DNA of 64,000 nucleotides from an uncultured Paracoccaceae bacterium (GCA_947503175.1 CANNCO010000003.1:7501-71500), one strand, 5' to 3'. Shown: positions 27,936-36,730, counted from the stretch's first letter. Numbers and translations: made by a program. The notes: generated from the letters alone by a model not told the origin.

Positions 27936-28945
27936 CGCCGTGCGACGGCCTCGTGCACCGTGGCCATGTCAAGGTCATCGACTGCCCTGAAATCGGGTTG
28001 CCGGACACGCAGCGTTGCGTCCTGAAGCCGGGTAGCATGGGCACCCATGGGCTCAACCTCGTAGCGATTGGCGAGGGTTGTCAGGAACCGCTGCATCCTG
28101 TGCATCTTTTCGGTGGATGTCTGGTTCATGCCGGGGAAGAAGGCCAGTTCCCCGACATCGTCACCGCCCATGAAATCAAGGGGATGCAGCAGCAACGAGG
28201 GTGAGATTCCACCCAACTGACAGATGCGCAGGGATGCGGCGAAGTAGCTGGACGCGACAGCTTCGGACCCGCCCGCCATCCAGTGCAGATAGCTGAAATG
28301 GATCGGGATCTTGAACATCGGCATTGTTGTGACGGGGATTTCAAGAAGCTGTTCGCCGCCCAGATCCCAGCGATAGGGCGCATTGGGGCGCAGGCCGTCG
28401 GTCATGTTGCCGAAAAGCGCCTTGCGCTTTTCTTTTTGATCCGCCTCCAGGCGCGATCGGAGGAAGTAATAGGCGCGCGCCAGCGGCCCGACGATGGTCG
28501 GGAATGTCGAACAGTCGTAGTCGTATCCGCGATCCTTGATGACGCGCAGCACGGTTTCCGACAAGCTGTATCCGGGGCCACGGAAGCCCGTGGTCTGAAC
28601 GCCCGTCGCCTCTTTGATCGCGCGTTCGGCGCGTTCGAATTCGGCCACGATCTCATCCGGAGAATAAAGGTGCAGCCAGGGCTCGTGATGGAACGAGTGG
28701 TTGCCGATCTCATGTCCGGCTTCAACGATCGAGCGTAACGCGCGGTGGTTCTCCTCCAGCGCGGCATCCTGACCGACGACGAAGACGGTAATCTTGACGT
28801 CGACCTTGTCCAGAAGCGTCAGAAAGCGTGGGACGACCGTGTCGAGATAGGTGGGAAAGCTGTCCCATTTCGGGTTGCCGTGGGTCTTCATGTATGACCA
28901 CAGATTGTCGAGATCGAGCGACAGGCTTGCGTGTCTTTGGGTCAT
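27932..28945 (-). CDS. NodB-family polysaccharide/glycolipid deacetylase
   Basis: This 337-aa protein appears catalytically complete: catalytic Asp in SLSLDLDNLWSY, metal site HEIGNHSFHHEPW (H-S-x-x-H), and RGPGYSLSETVLRVI as the R-x-P-x-x motif, followed by CSTFPTIVGP and a late LLLHPLDF that supplies the C-terminal His motif. It has no signal peptide, so it is cytoplasmic or membrane-peripheral, like ArnD, which deformylates undecaprenyl-phosphate Ara4FN. It is coupled by ATGA overlaps on both sides. A lipid-linked amino-sugar substrate is inferred from the neighbours. Confidence 0.85.
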   Translation of the reverse strand: MTQRHASLSLDLDNLWSYMKTHGNPKWDSFPTYLDTVVPRFLTLLDKVDVKITVFVVGQDAALEENHRALRSIVEAGHEIGNHSFHHEPWLHLYSPDEIVAEFERAERAIKEATGVQTTGFRGPGYSLSETVLRVIKDRGYDYDCSTFPTIVGPLARAYYFLRSRLEADQKEKRKALFGNMTDGLRPNAPYRWDLGGEQLLEIPVTTMPMFKIPIHFSYLHWMAGGSEAVASSYFAASLRICQLGGISPSLLLHPLDFMGGDDVGELAFFPGMNQTSTEKMHRMQRFLTTLANRYEVEPMGAHATRLQDATLRVRQPDFRAVDDLDMATVHEAVARR

Positions 28946-30285
28946 GCTGCGGTCCTTACTACATGATCCGGGGCATCCGACAGAAGCTGCGGCAGGGCGC
29001 GATCTACGACGCCAAGGGTCGCATCCACGTTAAGCGTGCCATCCGTGATCTGAGACGAGTTAACAATATGAAATCCGTCGATATTTGTCATGACGGGGGG
29101 AACGACATCAGTATAGCCGACCGTGGGGACCGCCATGACATTGCGGACCCGCGCAAGGCGGAAGGCCGCGATATCGTCGGTATCAAGGTCGGGATAGACC
29201 TTTTGCAGACCTTCGATAAACCGCGCCTTGACCGTGTCGTCATCAAGATCCCAATAGGGATCTTTCTGGGTCACGTAGCGCGGCAGATAGGCAAGCGTCT
29301 GTCCGCCGAACCGGTCGGTTCCGGTCAGGGCCGACATTTCGACAACGGCCGTGAACGGCAGGTCGGAATCGGTGAGATAGGTCAGGTAGAAGCCGCCCAA
29401 GGGGCGCTTCAGAACGACCGAGGCGCAGAGGATGCCCTGATAGACCACATCATCGAGGCGGGACTTGATCTCGGGCGACAGGTCCTCGCACACCTTGGCG
29501 GTCGGACCGGATGGCATGGTCGAGACGACCCGGTCGAACAGATGCGTGCCGTTCGAGGTTTCTACGCGAAGCTGGCCTGCATGGCGGGCGACCTTCGACA
29601 CAGGGCAACCAGTGACAACGGTTACGCCAGCCGCCTGAAGGCGGCGTTCAAGCGCGTCGAGCACGCGTTTGTAGCCGCCATCGACGAAGCCAAGAACTTC
29701 GGTCTTGGCACCGCCCTTGCGGGCGAGATAGAGTCGCCGGGCCGTGGCCCAGATGAAGGTCGCCGAAGCCTTTTCGGCATTGTCACCCAATTTCGCGCGC
29801 AGAAGGGGTTTCCAAAGCTTTTCAAATGCGGAACGGCCAGACCACTTGGTGAGCCAGTCCTTGACCGGTACATGCTCCAGCGGTTTGCCGTTGCTGATCC
29901 GCGACGCCATGATGAGAGTGAAGGCAAGGCGCAGCTTGGCGATCAGGCCCAGTGTCGGGAGCCGCAAATAGTCGATGGCACCGTCGAGGGACGACATTCG
30001 CCCCTTTGCAAAGAAACCGGTGCGGGTGCGTTCCCAGATCAGGACATCGCTTAGCCCGATATCGTCGATCAGGCCCAGCGTGCGCTGATCGGCGGGCAGG
30101 ATGACGTGATAGAACTTGTCCCATGTGATGTCGTCAATGGTCCAGGCAGCGGCAAGGCCACCCGTCTGCGGCGCGGCCTCGAACAGCGTGACGTTTTTGC
30201 CGGCCTCGGCCAGGCGCAGGGCCAGAGCCTGACCCAGCACACCGCCACCGGCGATGCACCATGTTTCTGCTGCGGGCTCGGTCAT
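28942..30285 (-). CDS. FAD/NAD(P)-binding oxidoreductase (UDP-galactopyranose mutase-like/amine-oxidase fold)
   Basis: This 447-aa flavoprotein has the N-terminal dinucleotide motif WCIAGGGVLGQALALRLAEAG followed by FEAAPQTGGLAAAW. It has the internal substrate-domain segment WDKFYHVILPADQRTL, a second nucleotide strand (GTHLFDRVVSTMP) and the C-terminal FAD contact (GFHIVNSSQITDGTLNVDATL). Proteins of this type in glycan clusters act as sugar mutases or sugar-modifying oxidoreductases. It overlaps the acyltransferase gene upstream and the deacetylase gene downstream by four bases each, so the operon is tightly coupled. The reaction is unassigned. Confidence 0.75.
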   Translation of the reverse strand: MTEPAAETWCIAGGGVLGQALALRLAEAGKNVTLFEAAPQTGGLAAAWTIDDITWDKFYHVILPADQRTLGLIDDIGLSDVLIWERTRTGFFAKGRMSSLDGAIDYLRLPTLGLIAKLRLAFTLIMASRISNGKPLEHVPVKDWLTKWSGRSAFEKLWKPLLRAKLGDNAEKASATFIWATARRLYLARKGGAKTEVLGFVDGGYKRVLDALERRLQAAGVTVVTGCPVSKVARHAGQLRVETSNGTHLFDRVVSTMPSGPTAKVCEDLSPEIKSRLDDVVYQGILCASVVLKRPLGGFYLTYLTDSDLPFTAVVEMSALTGTDRFGGQTLAYLPRYVTQKDPYWDLDDDTVKARFIEGLQKVYPDLDTDDIAAFRLARVRNVMAVPTVGYTDVVPPVMTNIDGFHIVNSSQITDGTLNVDATLGVVDRALPQLLSDAPDHVVRTAA

Positions 30286-30908
30286 GCGGGAGCCATATCA
30301 ACTTCGCGAAGCTGGCCACGGCGCATAACATAGGCGCTTTGACAGGCATGGCACTGGACCGTGTCGTCGGGCGCACGCTGGGGGTCGCCGCGATAGACCG
30401 GCTCGCCGCAGCGGCAAACGAAACCCACCGCCTTTGCGGGCGCGCCGACGACAAGCGTAAACGGCGGCACATCCTTGGTGACGGTCGCGCCCATACCGAT
30501 CATCGCGAATTCGCCGATCTCGATCCCGGGTCCGATCCGACACCCTGCGCCGATGGTTGCCCCGGCGCGCACCACCGTTTCAAGCGTGTGCTCGTCGGGA
30601 TCGGAACCCCTAAGCCGTTTGAGATCAGCGGTAGTCGCCCGCGGAAACCGATCATTGGTAAAGATCGTGCCCGCCGAAATCATAACGCCAGTCTCGATGG
30701 TGACACCGGTCGGGATATATACATTTGCGTTGATCTTGACCCGGTCCGCAATCGTGACCCCATAGGCAATATAGCTTTTGCCCCCAATGATGCAGTCGCG
30801 TCCGATCCGGGACGGTCCGCGCAAGTGGACGTTGTCCCAGACCGACGTACCGTCCCCGATCTCAATGCCGCTCTCGACAATGGCGGTCGGATGGATCCGG
30901 ACACTCAT
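30282..30908 (-). CDS. Hexapeptide-repeat acyltransferase with C-terminal zinc ribbon
   Basis: This 208-aa left-handed beta-helix protein is built of hexapeptide repeats (IHPTAIVESGIEIGDGTSVW, VRAGATIGAGCRIGPGI), with a central segment IGGKSYIAYGVTIADRV. It closely resembles WbpD/WlbB-type UDP-amino-sugar N-acetyltransferases. The C-terminus carries a small zinc-ribbon-like CRCG ... CHAC segment, an unusual addition. Its gene lies between a Gfo/Idh/MocA oxidoreductase gene and a flavoprotein gene with ATGA overlaps. With DegT and Gfo/Idh/MocA it forms the trio used to make 3-acetamido sugars. The acceptor is inferred. Confidence 0.82.
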   Translation of the reverse strand: MSVRIHPTAIVESGIEIGDGTSVWDNVHLRGPSRIGRDCIIGGKSYIAYGVTIADRVKINANVYIPTGVTIETGVMISAGTIFTNDRFPRATTADLKRLRGSDPDEHTLETVVRAGATIGAGCRIGPGIEIGEFAMIGMGATVTKDVPPFTLVVGAPAKAVGFVCRCGEPVYRGDPQRAPDDTVQCHACQSAYVMRRGQLREVDMAPA

Positions 30909-31918
30909 CGGGCAACCCTGCGCCTTGCCTGATGGATCTCGTCATAGCCCACTGTCGTCCACTCACCCGAGGTCATCGACTCGTAGGCTGCCTGGATGAC
31001 CGAAACCGAAGCAAGTGCATCTTCCGCATTGCCCAGCTCGAAGTCCTCGCCTTTGAGCACGCCAGCGAAATGATCGATCTGCCGGGTAAACGAAGCGACC
31101 TTGTCATAGCCGGTTCCGAACTCCTCCCAAGGGCCGCCATGCTTCCTGCGGATGCGGGAACCTTTCCAGCCGACTTCAATCGCGCCCGTCGAACCGTAGA
31201 TCTCAATGAATGCCGAGCGGTCCTTGTGAATGCTCCATGAGGTTTCGGCCGTGGCCTGTGCCCCACCTTCTGTCCGCGCCATCAAGACAACGCCGTCTTC
31301 GACCGACATCTGCTGAATGCGAGGGCTGCCCATTGCCAGAACCTGTTCGATCGGACCCAGAAGATAACGGACGATATCGACGCTGTGAGTACCATTGTCG
31401 ATCAGGACCCCGCCGCCGCTGACCGCCGGGTTCGCATTCCAGCGGGTGGTCATGTCGACCACGCCGGTGAACACGTTCTCAAGCATGAGCGGCGTGCCAA
31501 TCTCTCCTGCCCGGATCATGTCGCGGGCTGCTATAACATCATCGCTGAAGCGAAATTTCGACGCCATCGACAAAAGGACAGCCTTCTCTTCTGATGCACG
31601 GATCATCCGCCGAGCCGAATCGAAGTCGGTGCTGAGTGGTTTTTCGCAGAGGACCGGGAGGCCTTTGCAGATCAGGTCGATAACGATCGCCGCATGGGTT
31701 ACCGGCGGGGTCGTGACGATGACGGCATCGCAGCCGGCATCCGATGCCATATCCTTGTGCGATCCGTATGCGGTTGCACCCGTTTCACCCGCCAGCGCTT
31801 GGGCAGCCGCAGCATCGACATCCGCTACTGCAACAAGCTCTGCAGATTTACTAGCATCGATTGCAGCACCATAGGCGCGAGCGATTGCCCCAGCACCAAC
31901 CAAACCAAGCCTTAACAT
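30905..31918 (-). CDS. Gfo/Idh/MocA-family nucleotide-sugar oxidoreductase
   Basis: This is a 337-aa NAD(P)-dependent dehydrogenase. It opens with the Rossmann motif LGLVGAGAIARAYGAAID, has DAVIVTTPPVTHAAI and the family catalytic motif CEKPLSTDFDSARRM, then a C-terminal beta-sheet domain (GGGVLIDNGTHSVDIVRYLLG). WbpB/WlbA members oxidise C3 of a UDP-HexNAcA before amination by a DegT enzyme. The start at 31918 follows AGAGGGG, and the preceding in-frame codons lack a ribosome site. It is encoded 22 bp after the aminotransferase gene. Confidence 0.87.
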   Translation of the reverse strand: MLRLGLVGAGAIARAYGAAIDASKSAELVAVADVDAAAAQALAGETGATAYGSHKDMASDAGCDAVIVTTPPVTHAAIVIDLICKGLPVLCEKPLSTDFDSARRMIRASEEKAVLLSMASKFRFSDDVIAARDMIRAGEIGTPLMLENVFTGVVDMTTRWNANPAVSGGGVLIDNGTHSVDIVRYLLGPIEQVLAMGSPRIQQMSVEDGVVLMARTEGGAQATAETSWSIHKDRSAFIEIYGSTGAIEVGWKGSRIRRKHGGPWEEFGTGYDKVASFTRQIDHFAGVLKGEDFELGNAEDALASVSVIQAAYESMTSGEWTTVGYDEIHQARRRVAR

Positions 31919-31940
31919 ATTGCTTACCCCTCTTTTACTC

Positions 31941-33158
31941 TTACTCCACGCTTTCGACGTGAGCGGCGATCTGGTTTGCAATCAGATCGACATGACCCTC
32001 TTCCAGCATTTCGTTCCAGCCAAGGACCAGAACGCTGCGCAGGAAGTCATATGTGCCCTGATAGTTCTCAGGCGCGTAATCCAGTACCTCTTCGCGGGCC
32101 AGGTTGAACGGGAAGCGGCTGTTACCAAAGGTTTTCTGGTCACGGATCACTTCGCATTCGAACGCTGGCTTGTTGATGTAACGGGGGGCGGAGGCGATGT
32201 CGCGTTCGCGCAAAGCCCCTGCTAAAGCTACCGGGCCGCCATAGCCTTCGGTCACGTGAAGCCCGTATCTCCAGTAGCTCTGGGTGCCACCCGCCGGAGT
32301 CTCGATCACCTGGATGCCGGGCATGGTGCTGATCATGTCGGTCAGGCGGTCAGCCGTGTTCTGACGTTGCTCGACGCTGTGGGCGAGCTTCCCAAGCTGC
32401 GCTAGCGCAACGGCGCCCTGCAACTCGGTCATCCGGCCATTCAGTGCGGCAAAGTAATGATCGGGTTTGGGATCCCCGTACCCCCAGGCTTTGTCGATGA
32501 AAAGGCGGATGCGGCGTGCAAGGCCTTCGTCATTCGAGACGACGAGTCCGCCCTCGCCCGTGGTGATGTGCTTGCCCTGTTGCAGGCTGAAGCAGCCGAT
32601 GGCACCGATGGTTCCGATGGGCTTGCCGCCATAGGTGGCGCCATAGGCCTGCGCACAGTCTTCTATCACCGGGATACCATGACGATCGGCCAGTTCCATG
32701 ATCGAGTCCATATCGGCGGGGTTGCCAAACAAGTGGGTGACAACGATCGCCTTGGTCTTTGGTCCGATGACACGTTCGATAGCCTCTGCGGTCACGTTGC
32801 CGCTGATCGGGTCAACATCGGCAAAGACCGGCACGGCGGTCTGATAGATGATCGGTGTGATCGCCCCCATGTCCGTGATCGGCGAGGTGATGATCTCGTC
32901 ACCCGGCTCTGGGTCAACGGCCGCGATGGCTGCGTGGATTGCGCCCGTCCCGGAACCACAGGCATAGCAATGCGCCGCGCCTAGCAGTTCGCCAAAGGCC
33001 GTCTGAAGCTGCTTGACGAATGTGCCCTTCGTGCTGGTCAGCGTTCCGCTGCGGATCACTTGAGTCAGGAACTCGATCTCTTCATCCCCAAGCTGCCGTC
33101 CGCTTGCATCCTGATCGGATGGGATCGGGAGCAACATGCTGTCTTTCATTACGTTCAT
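31941..33158 (-). CDS. DegT/DnrJ/EryC1-family PLP aminotransferase
   Basis: This 405-aa sugar aminotransferase shows the fold-type I markers: CYACGSGTGAIHAAI (phosphate loop), PVIEDCAQAYGATYGG (PLP-ring Asp), and the Schiff-base Lys in FSLQQGKHITTGEGG, followed by NGRMTELQGAVALAQL. It transfers an amino group, usually from Glu, to a keto-sugar nucleotide. The start at 33158 follows AAGGA. It is encoded between the GT2 fusion gene (11-bp gap) and the Gfo/Idh/MocA gene, a WbpB/WbpE-like pairing. Which carbon is aminated cannot be read from sequence. Confidence 0.9.
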   Translation of the reverse strand: MNVMKDSMLLPIPSDQDASGRQLGDEEIEFLTQVIRSGTLTSTKGTFVKQLQTAFGELLGAAHCYACGSGTGAIHAAIAAVDPEPGDEIITSPITDMGAITPIIYQTAVPVFADVDPISGNVTAEAIERVIGPKTKAIVVTHLFGNPADMDSIMELADRHGIPVIEDCAQAYGATYGGKPIGTIGAIGCFSLQQGKHITTGEGGLVVSNDEGLARRIRLFIDKAWGYGDPKPDHYFAALNGRMTELQGAVALAQLGKLAHSVEQRQNTADRLTDMISTMPGIQVIETPAGGTQSYWRYGLHVTEGYGGPVALAGALRERDIASAPRYINKPAFECEVIRDQKTFGNSRFPFNLAREEVLDYAPENYQGTYDFLRSVLVLGWNEMLEEGHVDLIANQIAAHVESVE

Positions 33159-33169
33159 CGATACTGTCC

Positions 33170-34684
33170 TTATCTCGTTACTTTCGCCAAATCAGGGCGT
33201 GCGCGCGACGCAAGGCGCGTTATCGATATCTCGCTGATAAAGCGGAGATGATCGGCGATAACCCTGACAATTCTGAGTTTCGACCGGCCCAGAAGACGCG
33301 CCTCGAGCACGACCGGATGTTCAACGATACGCCAGCCTTCCAGATCGAGCCGCGCCAGCATTTCGACCACGCCGATGTATCCTTCATGGCGAAGCGCAAG
33401 ATCGGTCACGGCTGCCTTGCGGCAGACGCGAAAGCAGCTTGTGTAAGTTGCGAGTTTGTTACGCAGGACCGAACGATAGAGCCATGAGGCCCCCCGCGAC
33501 AGAAACAGCCGCCACTCCGGAACGCCTTCGACACCGCCCAGCGCGTGGTAGGGGGACGCCGTGACAAGGGCAACGTCTGGTTCCAGAAGTGGCAGCATCT
33601 CTTCCAGCCGGGCTGGATCATAGCTGCAATCGCTGTCCATCACCGCGACGACATCGTCGCGCGCCGCCATGATGCCGGTAAGGATCGCCGCACCGATTCC
33701 GCGATTATGGGGATGGCGCTCAAGCTGAAATCTCGGATCGTCGCCGAACAGGCGTTCCATCTCTGCCCATGTCCGGTCGGTGCTCCCGTCATCGACAAGG
33801 ACGAAGCTAAGCCGGTGACGCCTGCCAAAGCCTGCATCGAGCGCAGCGAGCGCCTTGGCCAGATATCCAAGACCCGGTTCCTCGTTGTAGCACGGTACGA
33901 CGATCGACAGCGGTTGGCGTTCCTTTCGAACGGGCGCCGCAGGCAATGTGGCGATATGTGTGTCTTGCACATGCGTGCTGCGCTCTCTCGGCAGGCCAAG
34001 CTGGTCGCGCAGCGCCATGAACGACACCTCCGCCATAAGACGGTCGAGCCTCTCTGCGAACTGCGGCAGATTGCGATAGGCCCGCAGCCTGCCGCGGGAC
34101 GACAAGGTGGCAAGGTGGGGTACCTCGGCATCGAGTTCCCACACTTGGAACGAAAACACTCTTTCACTTTCGGCATGTGCCCAGGAACTGATGAACCCGG
34201 CAACCATTGCTTCGGGAAGGATGCGCAGCCATTCACCCGTTGAAAGAATGCCGCCATCGAGGATGGCGCATTTGGTTCCGGCACAGGATGCGCCAAGTCC
34301 GTAGAAAAGATCGGACTCCACGACCGGAGCCAAGTCCTTGCCCGGAGCAGGGCGCCATCCATGAACGACATACCCCGACACGGCCTCAAGTCGGCCAACA
34401 TCCTTGATGAAATCTGTACGCGCATCGGCCTGAAGCGCTATCTCGTGGCCGGCATCTGCGACCTTCCTGACGACATCCGGATGATGCCGAGCAATCCAGT
34501 CATCGACAAAGAATGTCGCCGTCAGATCGTGACGGTCGAACAGGCGCAGCGCCAGTTCAGCATTATGGGCAAGACGGGACGGGAACCGGTCCCAATGACG
34601 ACGGGGCACACCGCCACCATCCGGTGCAAACTGAAAATGTTCTGACAGTTCTATCGCGAGGTTATGTCGGACGCTGCTCACCAT
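33170..34684 (-). CDS. Fusion of a degenerate NodB-like deacetylase domain with a GT2 glycosyltransferase
   Basis: This is a 504-aa two-domain protein. The N-terminal region (about 1-240) aligns in order with exopolysaccharide NodB deacetylases (RLAHNAELALRLFDRHDL, TATFFVDDWIARHHPDVV, ADAGHEIAL), but the usual Asp-bearing V-D-V-E-D-Y-F is AIELSEHF, and the metal-binding H-x-x-x-H block after HEIA is LQADAR. It is therefore probably inactive as a deacetylase. The C-terminal region (about 255-500) is a GT2 domain: LSIVVPCYNEEPGLGYLA, FVLVDDGSTDRTW, VVAVMDSDCSYDP. It resembles polyprenyl-phosphate sugar transferases. It is the first gene of the operon; the start at 34684 lacks a strong Shine-Dalgarno sequence. 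Confidence 0.8.
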   Translation of the reverse strand: MVSSVRHNLAIELSEHFQFAPDGGGVPRRHWDRFPSRLAHNAELALRLFDRHDLTATFFVDDWIARHHPDVVRKVADAGHEIALQADARTDFIKDVGRLEAVSGYVVHGWRPAPGKDLAPVVESDLFYGLGASCAGTKCAILDGGILSTGEWLRILPEAMVAGFISSWAHAESERVFSFQVWELDAEVPHLATLSSRGRLRAYRNLPQFAERLDRLMAEVSFMALRDQLGLPRERSTHVQDTHIATLPAAPVRKERQPLSIVVPCYNEEPGLGYLAKALAALDAGFGRRHRLSFVLVDDGSTDRTWAEMERLFGDDPRFQLERHPHNRGIGAAILTGIMAARDDVVAVMDSDCSYDPARLEEMLPLLEPDVALVTASPYHALGGVEGVPEWRLFLSRGASWLYRSVLRNKLATYTSCFRVCRKAAVTDLALRHEGYIGVVEMLARLDLEGWRIVEHPVVLEARLLGRSKLRIVRVIADHLRFISEISITRLASRARPDLAKVTR

Positions 34685-35472
34685 GCCGCCACCACATCCA
34701 GTTCGGTCGGGCTGGTTGCTGCGATCAAGTTCAAATCGGTGCAGGGGCTTGGTTCTCGTCGAAAATCGAAGACGGCCCCGAGCAGGGACAGACGCACAAG
34801 CCGTTCGCTGACCGTGCCCATGCACAGACATTCTGTTTCCATACATGTCATTGCACACACCGTTGACGGATCGGCGCCGACATTTCGGACTCTATGTGAA
34901 CGATCCCCACAAGCATTACTCACCTGCATTCGTTACGGCCCAAACCAGGGTAGGACGTGAAATATACGCCCACTCCGCCAATGCGCCCGGACCAGCCGGC
35001 CAGGCGATTGAAGGACACACTTCAATTCAAAATGGGATATCGGGAAAAGTCTCGGTTCAGTCGGAGCCCCACGCTCCATGGCTTTAAAAGCCGCACCTAG
35101 ACGATTCGACACCCCCCCTACACAAAGTAAGGGTTCAGGCAATCAATCGCTGAGTCAACGTTAACCTTTGTTAACGAGGGTGCTTCAAAACATATACACG
35201 CATAAGGCGAACTGCTTGGCAGGCCAGGAAACGATCTTTCCAGATTCGCGTTGATTGTACCAAAAGCGCATTGTTGAGGACGTTGGGGCGGCTGTCCGGC
35301 CACCCTTATCGACGCCGGCGTTTTGGCGACCATTGAGGTGGAGTCGGACCCTATATCGGACGATTCTCACCTTTGCTTAAGTCAGCGCCGTTCTGAGAAT
35401 CGTGACTGTTGCTCGACAGAGCGATCTGGCACAGAGTCAGCAGACCGATGCGCGCGAGTGAGTTTCAACCCC
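34685..35472. other. Intergenic region between the glycan operon and a deoR gene
   Basis: This stretch of nearly 800 bp has no convincing gene; open frames in it lack ribosome sites and family motifs. It must contain the promoter of the minus-strand glycan operon and that of the plus-strand deoR. The only clear element is GTTAACCTTTGTTAAC near 35159-35174, two GTTAAC palindromes four bases apart. This resembles a CtrA site but with a six-base rather than seven-base spacer between TTAA halves. Confidence 0.5.
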
Positions 35473-36237
35473 ATGTCCCGATACGAACAGCAGATCAGAA
35501 ACGCGGTTTCGCTGCGCGGGACCGTATCGGTGCAGGATCTGGCAAGCATTCTGGACGTATCAGACCAGACCGTCCGCCGCGTGATCCGGCCACTGGTCGA
35601 GCGCGGGGAAGTGCGCAAGGTCCACGGCGCCATCGTGTCGACGAAGCGCGAAACAGACCCTCCATTCCTGTCGCGGATGGCCCTGAACCGGACAGCCAAG
35701 GTGGCAATCGCAAGTGAGATCGCAGGCATCGTCGATGACGGTGATAGCCTGGCGATCGACACCGGTTCGACCAGCGCCTTCGTGGCGCAGTCGCTGCAGC
35801 AGCGCCGCGATCTCACGGTCGTGACGAATTCCGCATTCGTCGCAAGCACGCTGGCGATGGTTGAGGGCAACAAGGTCTTCATGGCCGGCACGCAGTTGCG
35901 TGACCACGATGGCGCAGCCTTTGACAGGGCAGCATTCGAGGTAATCGAACGGATAAGCGTCGCCCATGCGATCCTGTCGGCCTCGCGGGTGACCCCGGGC
36001 CGCGGCTTTCTGGTTTATGAGCAATGCGAGGCCGACATCGCCAATGCGATGATGGGGACCGCATGTCGCACAATCATGGCAGTGGATCAGACCAAGTTCG
36101 ATGCAGACGATAGCGACGTGGGCCTCTTGCGGCTGGAACTTGGCGCGGGCGATCTGGTGGTCACCGATGCGGCGCCGCAGCCTGCCTTTTCGAACCTGTT
36201 CTCTGATGTTGAACTGCGGGTGTGCAGCAAGGGTTGA
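35473..36237 (+). CDS. DeoR-family transcriptional regulator
   Basis: This 254-aa protein has an N-terminal helix-turn-helix (QQIRNAVSLRGTVSVQDLA, then LDVSDQTVRRVIRPLVERGEV) with the DeoR signature VRKVHGAIV, and the C-terminal effector domain with AIDTGSTSAFVAQSL and LTVVTNSAFVA. It keeps the sugar-phosphate-binding residues of the family. The ATG at 35473 matches the start of the HTH; an in-frame GTG at 35458 is possible. It stands alone between the glycan operon (divergent) and the hemP operon (convergent), so its target is unclear. Confidence 0.87.
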   Translation: MSRYEQQIRNAVSLRGTVSVQDLASILDVSDQTVRRVIRPLVERGEVRKVHGAIVSTKRETDPPFLSRMALNRTAKVAIASEIAGIVDDGDSLAIDTGSTSAFVAQSLQQRRDLTVVTNSAFVASTLAMVEGNKVFMAGTQLRDHDGAAFDRAAFEVIERISVAHAILSASRVTPGRGFLVYEQCEADIANAMMGTACRTIMAVDQTKFDADDSDVGLLRLELGAGDLVVTDAAPQPAFSNLFSDVELRVCSKG

Positions 36238-36253
36238 TGCGCTATCGTTCAGT

Positions 36254-36730
36254 TCAGTGTAGTGTCTCTTCATGCCCGACCCGACGAAAGGGCGGCTGTT
36301 TGGTTGCGGACATTCGGTAAAGAGCATGTCCGAATTCTTCCGCAAGACCTACAAGCAGCATTGCGACATCGGTCCGCACCATGACCGACGCGATCATAAG
36401 CGCATCTTCGCGCTCTCCTCTGCTTGCCGCAGCGACGAAGTTGGCAAAGCAAGCCTCGTCCGCTCCAAGGCAGTCGCACTGCACATGATGGCGCATCAGC
36501 GGGCGGCGGGCATGGCGTATGCACAGATCGCAAAGGGTCTCGAAAGACCTTAGCGCACTGCGACCGTATGCCGGACCCAGACTAATCGCGAAGTCGTTCC
36601 AGACCTGCGCCTGCGCTTCCGGCCCGTCGCACCAAAGACGCAGATACCGGATTGCGCCTGCCTCGACCGTGTCCAGTTCGGCTAGATACCCGACAGGCGC
36701 ACCGCCGCGATGTGGTTTCGCCTTGTTCAT
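36254..36730 (-). CDS. Conserved-looking hypothetical protein in the hemP operon
   Basis: This is a 158-aa soluble protein I do not recognise. The middle contains a Cys/His-rich stretch (CDLCIRHARRPLMRHH, followed by CDCLGADEACF) that could bind a metal or haem. The rest is mainly helical (ALMIASVMVRTDVAMLLVGLA). Its ATG overlaps the hemP stop codon by four bases (ATGA), so it is translationally coupled to a haemin-uptake gene. A role in haem or iron handling is an inference from this coupling and the Cys/His pattern. Confidence 0.65.
   Translation of the reverse strand: MNKAKPHRGGAPVGYLAELDTVEAGAIRYLRLWCDGPEAQAQVWNDFAISLGPAYGRSALRSFETLCDLCIRHARRPLMRHHVQCDCLGADEACFANFVAAASRGEREDALMIASVMVRTDVAMLLVGLAEEFGHALYRMSATKQPPFRRVGHEETLH

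Noticed and set aside
28828-30054. Plus-strand ORF of 408 codons
   Set aside because: Antisense to the flavoprotein gene in the glycan operon; no motif of its own.
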